From Cladorrhinum sp. PSN259 (Eukaryota > Ascomycota > Sordariomycetes > Sordariales > Podosporaceae), in the NCBI GenBank assembly GCA_033725935.1, contig MU867077.1:434001-498000 (forward strand): a stretch of DNA of 64,000 bases. The letters run 5' to 3'. This document shows positions 21,703 to 35,100 of the stretch, one piece after another. Position numbers and translations under genes: made by a program. Positions within the stretch are counted from its first letter, which is position 1, and each line of letters starts with the position of its first letter. The notes beneath the pieces are model-generated. The model was not told the origin of the DNA. It was given only the letters and a program-made list of their open reading frames with translations, and searched no databases.

Positions 21703-22893
21703 AAAACCCCAATACCCCCCCTTTGTGGCATGACACTTTCCCTTTTGATTTGTCTCCCCCGCTATGAGGCCCTTTATATTTGGCACTTGCGTGTATTTGA
21801 AGCAACAAAATTGCTTTTTCTTGGGAGTTTATGATATGGCTTTTGTGCTTAGCTATAGCCCCTAGCCATGCCGTATGACGTGTTATGACCAGCAAATAGA
21901 AATCATTGAACCACTTTTTTAAACGTATAATTCAGGAGGCTGATATGATTCTCTTTTCATAAATAGGTTGTAAGAGCATAAAAGGGGGTTGAATTGAAGG
22001 CGGAAGTGACTTGTGTTTGTACCAACCTACCAGGGCGCATCCTGCAAGCCAAGTACGGTTCTCATGCAAGCCACAGTAGTCGAGAGCTGTGTCAATTCCG
22101 AAGAGCAAGCCACATGAGGGGTTTGAGTTGTTTGATATGATTGGCCATATACATGATGCAGAGTAGGACGAAGTGGACCATTTTTGTTTGGGAGGGCTGG
22201 AAGATGTCACTTTATTAAGCATATAAACAGTATACCATTAGTTTTTTTTCTCTTCGCGTTGAGAATTCATGAGTTTGTGTTGTGTGGCTTGAACATGAAA
22301 AGCTTGGTAGTACCATTCCATGCCATACCTTATTCTGACCAACACTTTGGGAGGGAGTTGACCGAGGCTCGGCAGGCGTGATAAAAGATGGTAGCGACTG
22401 TGATTTATCCGCCCGTATGTGGATCAGAACTCTTTTTCATCGAGGCACGGCTATCTAGCCGACTGGATAAATGCAACCAAACCAATGGAAGGAGGAGAGA
22501 GGAGGGGAGGAGGAGGAGAAGAAAAAAGAGATTACATAATGAAATATCATGTCATGCCATACGTACCTACTGGACTTTTAGAGGGAGGGGTATAATGATA
22601 TTATTAGTAAGTAAAAGAAAGTTCTCTTTCTGAACAAAAGAGAAAAAAAATTGTGTATTTACTCTTTCCGAGAACTTCGAATGATGTTGAATGCAAGAAA
22701 GGAAGTTATTTATCCCGTCCCATTCCATTTGCCTGCCTTGCCTACCTGCCATTGAAAACGCCGATTACGCCTTTGCCCTGCCGTGATGGCTCTTTCTGTC
22801 TTCTAGAAAAACGCTTTGTGATCCATTAAAAGTGTTCCCATTCATCCACCTCATGCTGGAAAGTTTGATGTCTTGACATAACAGGTATGTATA
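21703..22893. other. Intergenic between convergent MDH and TRS33
   Basis: About 1.2 kb of convergent 3' flanks. No gene seen. It contains the 45-nt purine tract annotated separately. Confidence 0.5.
22487..22531 (+). repeat. Homopurine tract (GGA-rich), 45 nt
   Basis: Every base from 22487 to 22531 is A or G, built of GGAGGA units. Such tracts can adopt non-B structure and are common by slippage in fungal intergenic DNA. No function is implied. Confidence 0.7.
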
Positions 22894-23778
22894 TCATGGC
22901 TTGCTAGTCACCGTCTTGATCTGAAATACTGCTCCTGGCAGCTCTGTTGTTTCTGCTTGGACGGTGGCTTGTATCCCCATTGCTGCCAGAGCGCCGCGTA
23001 CGATTCCGCATGGGAGCCAGAGGAACTGTGCGTATTCTTGTCAGTCATCGCCGTTCCGGTAAATGTAGCGGGTGTGCGTACAGGTTGTGCTCTTACGACC
23101 GCCTGTCCTCCGGCTTCTGTGCTCATTCTTGAAAAGGGGCGAAATTGATTGTCTGTTAGGACATATACGCCCTGTTTGCAGCCTGGTCAGCATTTATCCT
23201 TGTCAAACGTATGCCTCTCATGAATTTGAAGTTAGTTTCCCCTAGATCACGCATCTGCCCACTTCAGGGTACCAGCATATCTTCCTCTTGTCCAGCGATG
23301 TCTCCCCTCCGTCCTGGAAACATGTTCTGCTCTTGTTCAAAATACACCCATTTTTCCCCTTGACTGATATTTCCCCCCTTTGGACAGTTATACATACCCG
23401 ATGATTAGTCTTCAAATTATCCACCTGCTTCCTGAAAACCAACGTCCACAAATCCTTGCACAGGAACTTGATAACATCCAGCGTGTCTGTAAACTTCGGT
23501 CTGTCCTTTGAGAACCTCTCCACAAGCCCCTGTCCCACGCGATATCCGATCGATTCTAATCGAAAGAAAACAGCCTCGCGCTCTTCGTCTTCGTCTAACG
23601 GCTGAGCAGGAGAAGCGGGGAAGGTTGCAGAGGTGGCGGCAGCCGAAAGTTCGTTCGTTACTCGGTATGCCATTGGTACCATTTCTATGAGCAAGAAATC
23701 GAGGGAAGAAGCGGAAAGGAATCGTGCGGACGGGTCGGTAGAATTGTATGGTGGCATTACGGGGTCGAAGGATGACAT
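22894..23778 (-). CDS. TRS33: TRAPP complex subunit Trs33 (Bet3 family, TRAPPC6-like)
   Basis: Three exons, 23398-23778, 23082-23171 and 22894-23025 (introns 226 and 56 nt), give 200 residues. The protein runs SASSLDFLLIEMVPMAYR, an Ala/Ser/acidic insert, then LESIGYRVGQGLVERFS, DTLDVIKFLCKDLWTLVFRK, QVDNLKTNHRGVYVLTDNQF and FLWLPCGIVRGALAAMGIQA. This is the Bet3-like fold of Trs33/TRAPPC6. TRAPP is the guanine nucleotide exchange factor for Ypt1 (Rab1) and related GTPases, tethering ER-to-Golgi and Golgi vesicles. The first intron is long for this window. Its neighbour on the same strand is the SUMO ligase gene; there is no functional link. Confidence 0.93.
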
Positions 23779-24693
23779 CTTTGCGGCTTGCTTTGGTGTT
23801 GGATGGGTATTATCGGAGGGCGGAAAGGAAAGACAATAGACAAAGCAGAGATGAAGCTGTTATAGTTGTCGGTCCTGGGGAGGATTATTGCTACAGTAGT
23901 ATTCGTTCGTGTAGTTTCGATGTTGCTGGAGGTAAAGCTGTTGCTATTGTGGAGCTGTTCTTGGGATGCTCGGATGACTACTGCGCATTGATCGGTTTTC
24001 AGGGATCTATAGAAGTCATAGATGGTAGAGGACGAAGGTATGTTGAACAGGAAGCTCCCGAATTTCAGCTGATCGCAAGTGATTGGCAAGATCGTTCGCG
24101 TCGTTCGTGTGGTAAACTCGTTGTCGTGTTCGCAGTCTGGGTCCCTGAAAGTGATGATCCCACAAGGAGTCCCAGTGCAGGGAAGTATGGTGCCAAGCTT
24201 AAGGGCCCATATATGCAACTACACAAATATGCATTTAGAATAACCACATCCGAGGGCTTTCAATTACCACCATAATGAAGCGCATCACATTACCACTTCC
24301 TTAAACATGAAAAAAACTAAAAAAAACTTAGACTGTATTTACCAAATCCTTAAGACGCTATTCCTCGGGCAACTAGCTCTCCTGTCAAAAACTGTGAGAG
24401 AGCATGCGATGTCATCTCCATTGTAAAAGCAAGACAACCATGGTCTCATTGGCCCAGGGATTCTTTCTTTCTTGTTGACCTGATTCTTGAACTCCCGCTA
24501 TTATCCTTTCCATGCCCCAAGCCTCATAAAAAACTAAAAGAAAATCCGGTATTTCTCCTCCCAGTAACGCCTATTTCATGCCAAATCTACCATAACTGTA
24601 GATGCAGAAGAAAAGATCGGGGAAATATTATGATACAAGTTGGTACCGCTTTCCCATAAAGACACGCTCCCCAGCTTGGGCGGCCATTGGTTC
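23779..24693. other. Intergenic, TRS33 promoter and SUMO ligase 3' flank
   Basis: About 0.9 kb. It should hold the TRS33 promoter and the 3' end of the minus-strand ligase transcript. A 175-codon plus-strand frame overlapping the TRS33 start shows no family features. No repeat seen. Confidence 0.5.
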
Positions 24694-26646
24694 TTAGTAC
24701 CCATTCCCGTTGAAATTGTGGTATACATGCCTATGGGCGGCATCACCATAATTAGCCCGCTTCGCTGGTCGTGCCGGGATGTCGTCCTCGTCATCGGACA
24801 GCGTCAGGTCGATCACTTCTGGAGCCGGGCGCTTGCTAGATGACCGCGGCGCAGTAGAGGTATCTCGTGATATGGGCCCATTCGGGGTGCCAATATACGT
24901 TGCTGCGCCAGAGTTTATACTGGGCGTCATTGTGGTGCGGTCTCCCCTGTGCGGAACTTCTACCAAGTCGTCATCAAGGACAAAACTGCTTGATTCCGTC
25001 TTCACAGGAGCAGGAACCTCGTCGTCTCTGTCGCCCGGAGCTTTCCACTCGCCGTTGGTATCGATGATGACCTGTTCCACAGAGTCCGTCGTCCTGGACA
25101 GGATATCGAGGACGTATTCATCTATTGCCAACTGCTGGAAAGGCGCGGGGTTGTCACAAATAGGGCATATCCATTGTGGAGCCTGATCTTGCACCTGAAG
25201 ATATGCTTTGGCGTCAAAACAAGATATATGGTTGCAGCTGATGGCACGGCAAGGGAGCTGAAGTCGCCCAGCGGACAGTGGACATTTTAAAGTCAGCTTC
25301 TGGGAAGTCGCTTGGATGTCGTCATCGTCCTTTTTCTTCGTAACTGGCATCGGGTTAGTAGCGATATCGCCAGCCGAAGCACATTACGATCGGGCAACTT
25401 ACTTTCAGCAATCACAGACTCCTTCCGAATCTTCTTGGTGATCTGGCTGACCAAAGTCTCAATGGAGACCATCTTGCAAACTATGATGCTAACAAAAAAT
25501 TGCTTTTGAGCAGTTAGCAGAGAGTTTACACGAGATAATGCAACAAAAAAAAAAACCGACAATTGGAGGGGATACCTTCTGGGTGAGCGCGTATGTAAGC
25601 TCGATTTTATTAGGGTAGTTTGCTTGCCGCAGGCGCAACGCTGCCGTGATGTCAGCCGGTCTAGTAGATCCTGGCTTGTTCTTCAGGCCTCGAAGATTCG
25701 CCTTGACCTCATTCCCATTTACTTTGATTTCGCATTGGTGCGGAAAGGCAATGTCTTGATCCAGGGCATTGCTTTCAGCGCAAAACACCTTGACTCTCAT
25801 TGTGGGGTCAGTCGCACATTGCTGAAGGATTGGATCATCAGAACTTTTGAGCTCGATGCGCTCTGTATTACGATGCGCAGTCATTACTGATAGTCCTAGT
25901 TAGCGAGCATCATTAGCGAAGCTGAGAGAGCCATAAGTTCCGGACCTACCGTCCAAGGTTCTGGTTCGACCAATTTGGCACCTCATTTCGTAGAATGGGC
26001 TAGATTTGTAGTTAAAGACGGGCGGGGGCGCGAGTCGGCCCGCTCCGTTGAGCCCGGAGTGATGTGAGGGCATTCCCAACCCCTGGGAGGGGCCGTAACC
26101 CGTGGTGCTGTAAGAACCCATTGGTGGATACTGAGTTGATGTAGCAGTTGGAGTTATGGCCTGGTAGTACGAGTTCTGAGACCGTGGTTGAGAATATGGC
26201 TGAGGCAGCGATGGGGCTGACGCTGAAACTGGCGCCGATGCTGGCGCCGATGCCGATGCCGATGGGCTCGTGCCAACGTTAATACCGGTTACGTTCCCAA
26301 TGGTATGGCGTATCTCATTAAATCGGTCCAGATCTCGAGAGTTGACGCATATGTTGATTTCTGGTCATGTGTATTGTTAGAAATCGCGTGGTTGCATGTG
26401 GTGATGTGTAGTTGTGTGTGGTCTTGCGTGATAAAGAGATGAAATTGAAAATGAAAATGAGTCGCTGAAAGGAACCAAGAGATGATATGGAAACTTACGT
26501 TCAATAATGCGCCTTTGCAGGTCGGCCTTGTTCCCTGTCTTGGGGATGCTAACTCGTTGACAAATTTGAGAAAGCTGTTGTTTCTGGATTGAGGGTATCT
26601 GAACGGTCCGGATCAGGGCCTGGACGTTTGAAGGACTGATGTCCAT
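24694..26646 (-). CDS. SIZ1: SIZ/PIAS-type SUMO E3 ligase
   Basis: Five exons, 26499-26646, 25950-26360, 25576-25886, 25403-25502 and 24694-25343, give 539 residues. Domains in order are: a SAP helix-extension-helix (about 8-49, LIRTVQIPSIQKQQLSQICQ and KADLQRRI); an Ala/Ser/Pro-rich linker; a PINIT domain (about 115-315, FYEMRCQIGRTRTLD to QFFVSIIVCKMVSIETLV); an SP-RING (about 340-395, CPLSAGRLQLPCRAISCNHI, then CFDAKAY and WICPICDNPAPFQQL) with the zinc ligands C..C.H..C...C..C; and a C-terminal SUMO-interacting motif VIDLTLSDDEDD (about 500). The enzyme moves SUMO from Ubc9 to substrates such as PCNA and septins. The PINIT exon joint uses an unusual AAAAG acceptor, chosen because it alone restores the conserved frame. 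Confidence 0.93.
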
Positions 26647-27488
26647 GGCCCTGAACGATGTTGGAGGTAGGGTCTTTGGAGACCCCCCTCTCGGAAAGTA
26701 TGGCTATGAAACCCCTACTAAACCCGGTCTCTCACCGATGCCGCCGAGATGGATTGATGGAGAAAAAAAAAAGTCCTGGGTTGGAAGGAGCGATGCAGAT
26801 GAGCACTTGCAATGGATGGATGGATACTCCTGTGGGTTGTTGTTCGGCCTGCGGGTTCTTCTTAAAGCGCTGCAGCATTCATCACCGGGCGCTTGCAGGT
26901 TATCTAATTACCATGCCTCGTCGCTGCTCGAGCTCTCCGAGGACTCGTAATGGTAATGTTTGTTGCGTGTTGGAACTTGTCTTGTCCACTTTTGAGAGTG
27001 TAACTATCCAACTTCACGCTGCCTGGATGTTGGCTTCCGAAGAACCCTCGACCTGTCGTTGACCCAAAAGGCGGAATTGGATGGCAGAAAATGCAACCGT
27101 CCAAAGACCGTCCGCTGATGCCTTCTGACAGTGGCCGAGTCCTTGCCTTCTGGTCTGAATGCGGAGGAAGTTGCTGGTACTTGCAAGCCAGAATGCTTGG
27201 CAGCGGAAGGCTGCAATTTAAAGTGTGCTGACAGGGTAAATGGAGACTCCGCAGAACCCCATAGGCAAGTATCGAGTACTCAAACTGCAGCAGGAAAAAA
27301 AAGAAAGCTTTGACCAGGGTTAAATATTGGGGGACCGAAAAATTTCAACCTCATCCCGCATGCTTGTATCCGTCCGTATCTGTCTGTAGTGTTCTTCAAG
27401 AAAGCATATTTTCCAGAACCGCCATTTATTCCTTCACATAAATCTTCATCACCAACGTCCACAGCGAAAAATCAACAATACTCTCAAA
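26647..27488. promoter_or_regulatory. Divergent promoter region, SUMO ligase / UPF0642 gene
   Basis: About 840 bp between divergent start codons. No gene or repeat is supported. It must contain both promoters. Confidence 0.5.
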
Positions 27489-27942
27489 ATGGGAAAGAGT
27501 TCAAGAGCCAGCACTATCAAGCAAAATAACCAAAAGCTCAAGAAAAATGTTTTTGGACCTGTTGAGCAAGCACGCGTCGAGCGCCTTCATGCAAAACTGG
27601 CCGAGCTTGTTGCCCAACCAAAGCCGGTGAAAGAAGCTGAGATGGCGGATGGTTAGTGGCTTTTTGTACTCGACATAGGAACACAGATGTGCTAATACTT
27701 TGTCCATTGCAGAAGCTGCAGACGAGACCAACGAGGTCGCTGCTGAGAAGGAAGAGAGTAAGTTGTACTTGCTCCATGGCGTTGAGCATAAGTTATCTGA
27801 CAATCTGGCAGCTGCTATGGAGGTTGATGGCACAAAGCCTGCACCCAAGAAGAAGAAGGTTATCGAGAGGAAGCGGAGGGGCAAGAAGTCAAACATTGTG
27901 TTCCGCAAGAAGGGCCCCAAGGTCACCAAGGCCCAGAAATGA
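27489..27942 (+). CDS. Small basic nucleolar-type protein, UPF0642/LLPH family (DUF2423)
   Basis: Three exons, 27489-27651, 27713-27757 and 27812-27942, give 112 residues. The N-terminus MGKSSRASTIKQNNQKLKKN followed by VFGPVEQARVERLHAKL is the DUF2423 pattern shared with yeast YBL028C and animal LLPH. An acidic middle (about 50-75) and a very basic end (KKKKVIERKRRGKKSNIVFR) follow. The family binds pre-60S ribosomes or RNA in the nucleolus; a role in ribosome biogenesis is inferred. The second intron (54 nt, GTAAGT donor, CTGAC branch, CAG) is a multiple of three without a stop, so retaining it would add 18 residues. Removal is more likely because the splice sites are consensus. Confidence 0.85.
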
Positions 27943-28772
27943 GCGGTGATTTCATCTGAGCAACTCTTTTTCGCGTCTTATATAAGTTCGGCTTCAGCGC
28001 ATGACGCACCTGGCTGGCTATCGGTAGGGGGGATCTTTTCTCACGAGTTCTCTAGAAGTTCTTTATGAATTCCGGCGGCTGCAAAAGCACGCCCGGATCT
28101 TGGGGCATGAGCTTTGGCCACGGAAAGTGGAAAGGTTTCGTTCAGGCGTTATGGGTTTCATAAAAGGCGTTATCGGTCAAGAAAAGTCTAGGGGAGTGAG
28201 CATTTGCAGCAAATAATTCTGATACAATGTGGCCAAATTGGTACCTCTGGTCAAACATGATCACGAATCATCGATGCAGTTTTGGGTACATAAAGAAACT
28301 ATAGTCCTGTTCATCTAACATGAGAGCTACAGACAGATTTGCAACATCTGCAAGTGTCGATACCTGTACCGATGATAATGAGAGGGCAAAGGAATCAAAG
28401 AGACAAATACTTTATGTGATATAGGAACGCCTACCGTCCGACTATCGAACGGTGGTTCACTCGCTTCTCGTGGCGGCGGGAGTGGGGTTTACAGGGTCCA
28501 AACTGATTCAAATTTGGTCAGGGGTCCATCCATCCAATCACCAACAAAGCGACCACTGCCGTCTCGGAATGCACGATTCCAGAAGGTCCAAGTCGCGGTC
28601 ATGGTGCATTGTAAAATTAACTTCCTTTTGATACAAAGGCGAGCTATATCTCTATTTCTTTCCGTTGCTTTCCCAAAACATGGCCTGGGGTTCCAATTGC
28701 AGACTAAAACTCTAAAATAATTAACTCGGGCTTAATTATAATTCTGGTAATTTCTGCAGGGAAAGATACAGA
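27943..28772. other. Intergenic upstream of LAS21
   Basis: About 830 bp between two plus-strand genes. No gene seen. It should hold the terminator of the small basic protein gene and the LAS21 promoter. Confidence 0.5.
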
Positions 28773-31700
28773 ATGTCGCCCCGTCGACATGGGGCTCTGA
28801 GCTCTGCGCTGCTGGTCGCGGCCAACTTTCTGATTCCCGCTTCGATATTGATATTTGGCGCCGGTTTCTTTCCTTACAAACCTCTACTTCCAGGGTTTGC
28901 AGACTATAGCGATAATGGTCTTCAATATGAACCACGGTCTGTCCCGGCCAAGTTTGATAAGTTGGTGTTTATGGTGGTGGACGCGCTGCGAAGGTATGAA
29001 GATCTGAGGATTCACCTTGACTGCGCCAACGCTTATATCGCCCCCTTTACTGACCTATTGATGCTTCACAACAGTGATTTTGTATATACTGCGGATAGTG
29101 GATTCAAGTTCACTCAGTCGTAGGTTTCTTCTACCCCTTGTTCTCCCTATAAATTTGGTGCCTTTAGATAGTGCAAACTAACGTAAGAATCAAGACTGAT
29201 GCGTGAGGGCGCTGCGTTCCCTTTTACGGCCCATGCTACTTCTCCAACCGTTACCATGCCACGGCTCAAGGCGATGACAACAGGATCGATACCGTCCTTC
29301 CTAGATGTCGTGCTCAACCTGAACGAAGGGGATGAGAGTGCCAGCTTGGCGTCACAGGACACGTGGCTGGTGCAGATGAAGCGAAAGAACACTGGGGAAC
29401 TGGTCATGTATGGAGATGATACATGGCTGAAATTATTCCCCGGTATCTTTGATCGTGCCGAGGGGACGACAAGCTTTTTTGTTTCGGTTAGTTAAGGCCG
29501 GAGTTGAGGAGTCCAAGGGTGTCATCACCGGGGCTAATGTGACATCTCCCTAGGACTTCACCGAAGTGGACAACAACGTCACCAGGCACGTTCCGGATGA
29601 GCTGAAGAATGACGATTGGAACACCATGGTATTGCATTATCTGGGTTTGGATCATATTGGGCACAAGGGTGGACCGAGAAGGTAGGCTTGATTTGTGAGA
29701 CTGAGTATACAGACGCTGACCATCGCAGCCCTCATATGGTTCCAAAACAACGCGAGATGGATGAGGTCATCAAGCAGATATATACTGCCATTGATACGGA
29801 GGAGCACCTTAGCTCAACCTTGTTTGTTGTGTGCGGTGATCATGGAATGAATGATGCTGGCAATCACGGGGCCTCTTCGGCTGGAGAGACATCACCCGCC
29901 CTGATATTCATAACTCCCAAACTCAAGCAGATTAGGACCATCTTCCAGGCACCGTTGCCTGAGGATCAGGACTTTGAGTACTACACAGTGGTTGAACAAT
30001 CTGATATAGCACCTACCTTGGCTGCTTTGCTTGGCTTTCCCATTCCAAAGAACAACCTGGGAGCGCTCATCCCTGATCTTTTGCCATTCTGGTCAAGTAA
30101 GCTCTCTGTCGCCTTGGTGACTTTTGTGGTTATACTAACTATGAGCAGGCAAGGAGCAGGTGAAACTTCTGATGCAGAATGCTGCCCAGATCATGAAAGT
30201 TGCCAGCGCTGCTTTTGGAGACCACATGTCCGAGGGTGTTCACGGAGATGGTCAGTCTCTAACGGATGCTCAGCAACTGGCGCAACAATTCGCTTCGTTC
30301 CAAACTAGCTACAATGAGAGAGCTCTCAAGGACGATGATGTTTCTGATATGACAAAGCCACTTTTGGAGGTACGTCTCACATCTAACATGACATATAACC
30401 CATCCTAACTGTTCCAGTGGCTTCGAAAGTCACAGGGCTGCTTGAGCGGTATGGCAAGCAACTACGACATGTCTAAGATGGTTCTCGGACAAGTTATTGC
30501 CATCGCCGCCATCGTTCTCGCAATATTTGCAGCAGCATGGGGCGTCAACGACACTTGCGCCTCATTTACCCCTTTCTCGCTTACCCTCACTGCCTACGGA
30601 GTCATGATGTTCGCAAGCAGCTACGTTGAAGAAGAACATCATTTCTGGTACTGGGCTACAACAGCCTGGTTTGGATATGTTGGGCTTAGAGGCCTCAAAC
30701 GGTATGTCCTTCTTGCCCCTTCATTTTACCCCTGTCACTAACCTCGTTCAGCGGCACCACCTCCTCACCAACAATCCACACCCTCTCCACCGCCGCTCTC
30801 CTTCTCGTAACCCGCCTGATTAGAAGCTGGAACCAAACTGGCCAAAAGTTTGCGGGAGAGCCAGATATCGTCAAGCTCTTCCTTCGTTCAAATCCAGTGC
30901 TCCTCTGGACTTTAGTTATCGTCACCTACCTCTGGATCCACCAGAACCTCGTCTACGGATTCAGCGGTCTTCCCATCTGGCTCAGCTTCGCAGCAGCTAC
31001 TGGACTGGTTCTAGCAGCATTCACATTCAAAGTGGCCTTCACCCTCGAAGACGCTCCAGAAATCGTCACCGACTTCATCAGAAAGGTGTTGGAGCTCAAC
31101 TTTACACAGGGAGCCGACCTCATCTCCCGGGCACGGGCCGTGTTCATCGGTATCGGCCTGCTTACCGGCACTACCTTGATATTCATGTTTTCCAAACGCA
31201 GAATCTCGCTCGGACAGCCAGGGACATACACCCTCCTCACACTCCTAACTCTTTTGCTAGTTACTCAAAGCCGGACAACTAATATTCCGCTGCTCTTGCT
31301 CTCCAACCTCCAGTTCAAATTACTCTTATTCCAGCTGGAAGGTCTCTCCCCCGCCGAGATCAGTCTTTCCGCGTTACTCCTCCAATACTCTAGCTTCTTT
31401 GCTTTCGGCGGCACCAACGCGGTATCAAGCGTTGATTTATCATCCGCATACAACGGCGTGGCAGAATACAGTGCCCTTTCAGTGGGCATCTTGACGTTTA
31501 TAAGTAACTGGTCCGGACCGGTGTGGTGGATGCTGGCTAGTGCGATTCTGTTGTTGAGTAAGCGGGAGGAGCTGAGGGTTAAAGCGAAAAAGGGCAAGAT
31601 TAATCTCTGGAAGGGACATGTGGCTGTTTTGACTGTTTTCGTGGCTGGGAGTGTCGTGGCTGTTATGGCTGCTTGTGCTGTATTGAGGACGCATTTGTTC

Positions 31701-31826
31701 ATTTGGACTGTGTTTTCGCCCAAGTATTTGTATGTGGTCGCTTGGAGTTTGGGACAGCATTTAGTTGTTAATGTCCTTGGTGGTGGGTTGTTTTACTGGC
31801 TGGGTGTTGTTGAGGGGAGCAGGTGA
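28773..31826 (+). CDS. LAS21: GPI ethanolamine phosphate transferase 2 (Las21/Gpi7)
   Basis: Eight exons: 28773-28993, 29075-29119, 29195-29486, 29554-29681, 29729-30096, 30149-30369, 30418-30701 and 30752-31826; 877 residues. The enzyme adds ethanolamine phosphate to the second mannose of the GPI anchor in the ER lumen. An N-terminal signal-anchor helix (about 10-32) precedes the alkaline-phosphatase-like domain. Its metal-site segments are VFMVVDALRSDF, TSPTVTMPRLKAMTTGSIPS, LHYLGLDHIGHKGGP and VVCGDHGMNDAGNHG. The C-terminal half is a series of hydrophobic helices, about ten, as usual for Gpi7/PIGG. The second exon is 45 nt. The gene is convergent with the condensin gene, their stops about 330 bp apart. 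Confidence 0.95.
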
Positions 31827-32159
31827 TAATAGATCGGGAGGGCAAGGAGGAAATGCGGTTGGTTGCCCACTGTTGAGGATGTTTTGAGGAGCTGTGCATG
31901 AGAGAAGGGTTAAGGCCACCAATCACGTATGTGTGTAAATAAGAATAGCGTGCGAGTACAGAATATTAGACATGTTATGTTGATGAATAAGAGAAAAAGA
32001 AGAGGAATGTCATATACGTGTTTTCGTAACGAATAAACCCGGACAAAAGCCAGTGTGCTATCCTAACCTGATGATCCATTCAAAAGACAAACCAGCCACA
32101 GCCCTCCTCCATTCCAAACGTTTACATCTCAACATTTCCAAACCTAAGCATGAAAGTCA
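31827..32159. other. Short convergent intergenic, LAS21 / condensin
   Basis: A 333-bp gap between convergent stop codons. Nothing is seen beyond 3' untranslated sequence. Confidence 0.5.
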
Positions 32160-35100
32160 TCACAAGGTATCGTCCTCTTCCTCCTCCTCATCCTCATCTT
32201 CCTCCTCTACTTCATCCACGTCTTGCTCTCCATCCTCAGACAATAAATCATCCACCAGACTCTTGTCATCTCGTTGTTGTCTGGCCGGCTGCGTCTTATT
32301 CAACACGATAGTGGCGTCATCCTCTTCATCCTCTTCCTTTATCACACTACTTTCCCTCGAAGCGGCAATCTTGTGGTTATTCGCATCCTCTGGTGCTATG
32401 CTTCCTCCCCTGTGGGACTGAGCGGCGCTAGCAGCGCTCTCATAACCCACAGAGCTGGCTCGAGACATGCTCCTTCTGTACTTGACTTGCGCCGCTGCAC
32501 CAGCCTCGGCAGCTGCATCGAGGGTATTGACAATCTTGCCGAGACCGACATGTAATTTGTAAAGAGCGTTCCTGCCGGTGGCATCTGAGAGGAGCTGACC
32601 CTCAACCGCGAGGCAGACCTCTTTGTAGACTTCTCTGGTCTTCTCCTCTGAGGACAATGGAGACACATAAAGTTTGCCAAGCAGCGGAGCAATAATTTTC
32701 TTTTCTTCTTCTGTTTATATTTGTTAGCATACAGAGTACAAATTATGAAAGAGAGAGAGGGGGGGATAGAAACGTACTATGAATGTTGGTGTCCAACCTG
32801 TCCAGAATATCCTTTGCAAACTCCAAATGTACATCCGCATTGACGTGTTTCTTGTCTGCGTCCACCGCCTCCCGGCCAGGGTAGTAGCATTTCCTGGGGT
32901 CAGTCCAGTCGATGAGGCAGGCACCAATTGTGGACAGCGAGACCATTTCCTCTTCTACGTCTGCGTCATCGTCTTCTAGGCCCTCACGAACATTGTAGAG
33001 CGTGTGTAGGGCATCAAGTGCAACAGAGCGCATGAGGTCCTGGTTCTCTGTTCTAGAGTAGCAGAATACTGGCAAGAAGTAGTTGAGTGCTTGCCGCACG
33101 CTCTGATTATCTGCACTGGCGGGTTCAAAGTATGCGATGACCAAAGTTTTGAGCAATTCAGCGGAGAAATCGTGGTCTGAGATGACACGACCCAAGAGCA
33201 GCTTGGAAACTGCTACCACTGCGGCTGCTTGTACTTCAGGGTGCTTGGCACCGGAGCGGAGGGCTTTGACGTAGACTTTGAGGAGGGTAGGGTTGGAAGC
33301 AAGGAGCTGAGCACCATGCACGTTGAGAATGTCTGTGAGAATCTGAAGAGCGGTGATCTGTAGCGCGGTGTGGCCTTTGCTGAAGAAATGCATGAAAAGG
33401 TTGAGGTTCTCCTCGGCCAGGGAGCGGTCAAGCAGGGAGCAGAGACCCAAGCAGAGCAAACCACGCTCACGCACTGGTGCTTCGTGACTCCTGACCGCTG
33501 GTACGACAAGATTGTTAAGCATTGCTACCAGGTGGTCGTTTTGCTGCAGATCGCCGGCTACGTTTGTAAGCATGCACTGGACAATGTGCAAACACTTCAT
33601 GTTGATCATGATCTCCTTGATAGCCTTGGCGGCGGCTTCCTCCTCCGAGAGCTCTGGATTCTTATTCTTCCTGCTCTTGGTCGGGGTATCGTCGTCACTG
33701 ACCTCAGAGCGGGCAGAGTGGAAACTCTCGTCATCGTCAGGGACTGGCTCATCAACAATTGTGTCGTGAACATCGGCAACGGCTTCCAGAACGATGCTGC
33801 AGAACTCTTTTTCGCCTGCGGCGTCCGGGGCGCAGATATCACGGAGGACATTGACTGTGAGCTTGGTGACCTCGTCTGGCAGCTCTGGGATTGACAATGT
33901 TTGACGAAGCAGAGAAAACATCTTGCGACGTCCGACTTCGTCTGAGTAGTCGAGAGTGATCGCAATGTGGAGCAGCTGTTCTACTATGAACTCCTGCTCC
34001 ACAGTGTCTTCCTCCTCATCCTCTTCCAGATCTTCTTGCTCCTCTGCCCGCTTAATTGCATCGATCAGCACCTTGATGTATCGTTCCAGGTAGAAGGCCA
34101 CCTTGGTAACTTCGGGCAGCTTCTCTTCAACCAAAGACTCGAACTTTCCGTTGCCTTCATTCCGGCAGAAGTCATTGAATGTCCGGCAGACAAAAACGGA
34201 TTCGGCACTGAGGGTCTCGAAAAAGGTGTCATCAAAGACCATGGCCTCTCTATAATCAGGACGACCCTCCCAGAAGCCCTTCATGGCCTCCAGAGCCACT
34301 CCATTTTCAACTCCGGAGTTGATGACATCAATACGCTCCAAAAGCTCAAGCAGGGCATCGAGATTAGGAGGCGACACCTCAGCCGGCTGACCAGACTCAG
34401 TAGGAGGAGGGGTGCCTGCACAGTCCTCAATCCAGCGCTCACGGAACAGACGACCGGCCGCCTTACGGACGTTTTCGTCTCGGTCCCGCAGACCCCAGCG
34501 CAAAAGCTTTTCTCTCATAGAAAGAGACAAGTGGCGGAAGTCGCCCAGCGCGGGCAGAAGCCGTGAGTATACGGCACGGCGGGTGGCAGCGTCCTGGTCC
34601 CTTGCGCGCTCCAGCAGGAAGGGCAATGTATTTGGCAGAATAGGCAAGTTGACCAAAAGCGACCTCCTCACATCTGCGCTTGGGTCATTCTGCAGTACCT
34701 CGAGCAGTTTATCCAACAACCCGCTCGCCGCGTCATCCTCACTATCATCCGAATTTGGCTCCGCCTCGGCCTGGTTACCGGCCAGTCTTCCCAGTCCCAA
34801 CACAGCTTGTGCGCGAACCATAGCCTCCTTGTCACGGATCCTCTTAAGCAACCCCGACCTCAGCTTCTGGAACAAGTCATCATCGATCGCATCCAGCGAG
34901 TTGATGACGTGCGAGATGAGCTGCGTTGACCTGTACCGCACAAACTTGTCTTTGGCCTGCAGCAGCGGCAGAATGGTCTCCATGAGATGAGTAGTAAGTC
35001 GGGTTCCGGGAGTCTCGGGCATGGTGCTCGCATCGGGGTCGGCTTCACCCACCACCTCGTTGTCCTTGTCGATTGAGTGCCGCAAGAACAGGCCTATAAA

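Noticed and set aside
23748..24275. 175-codon plus-strand frame across the TRS33 start
   Set aside because: Overlaps the start of TRS33 in antisense and its promoter, with no recognisable features.
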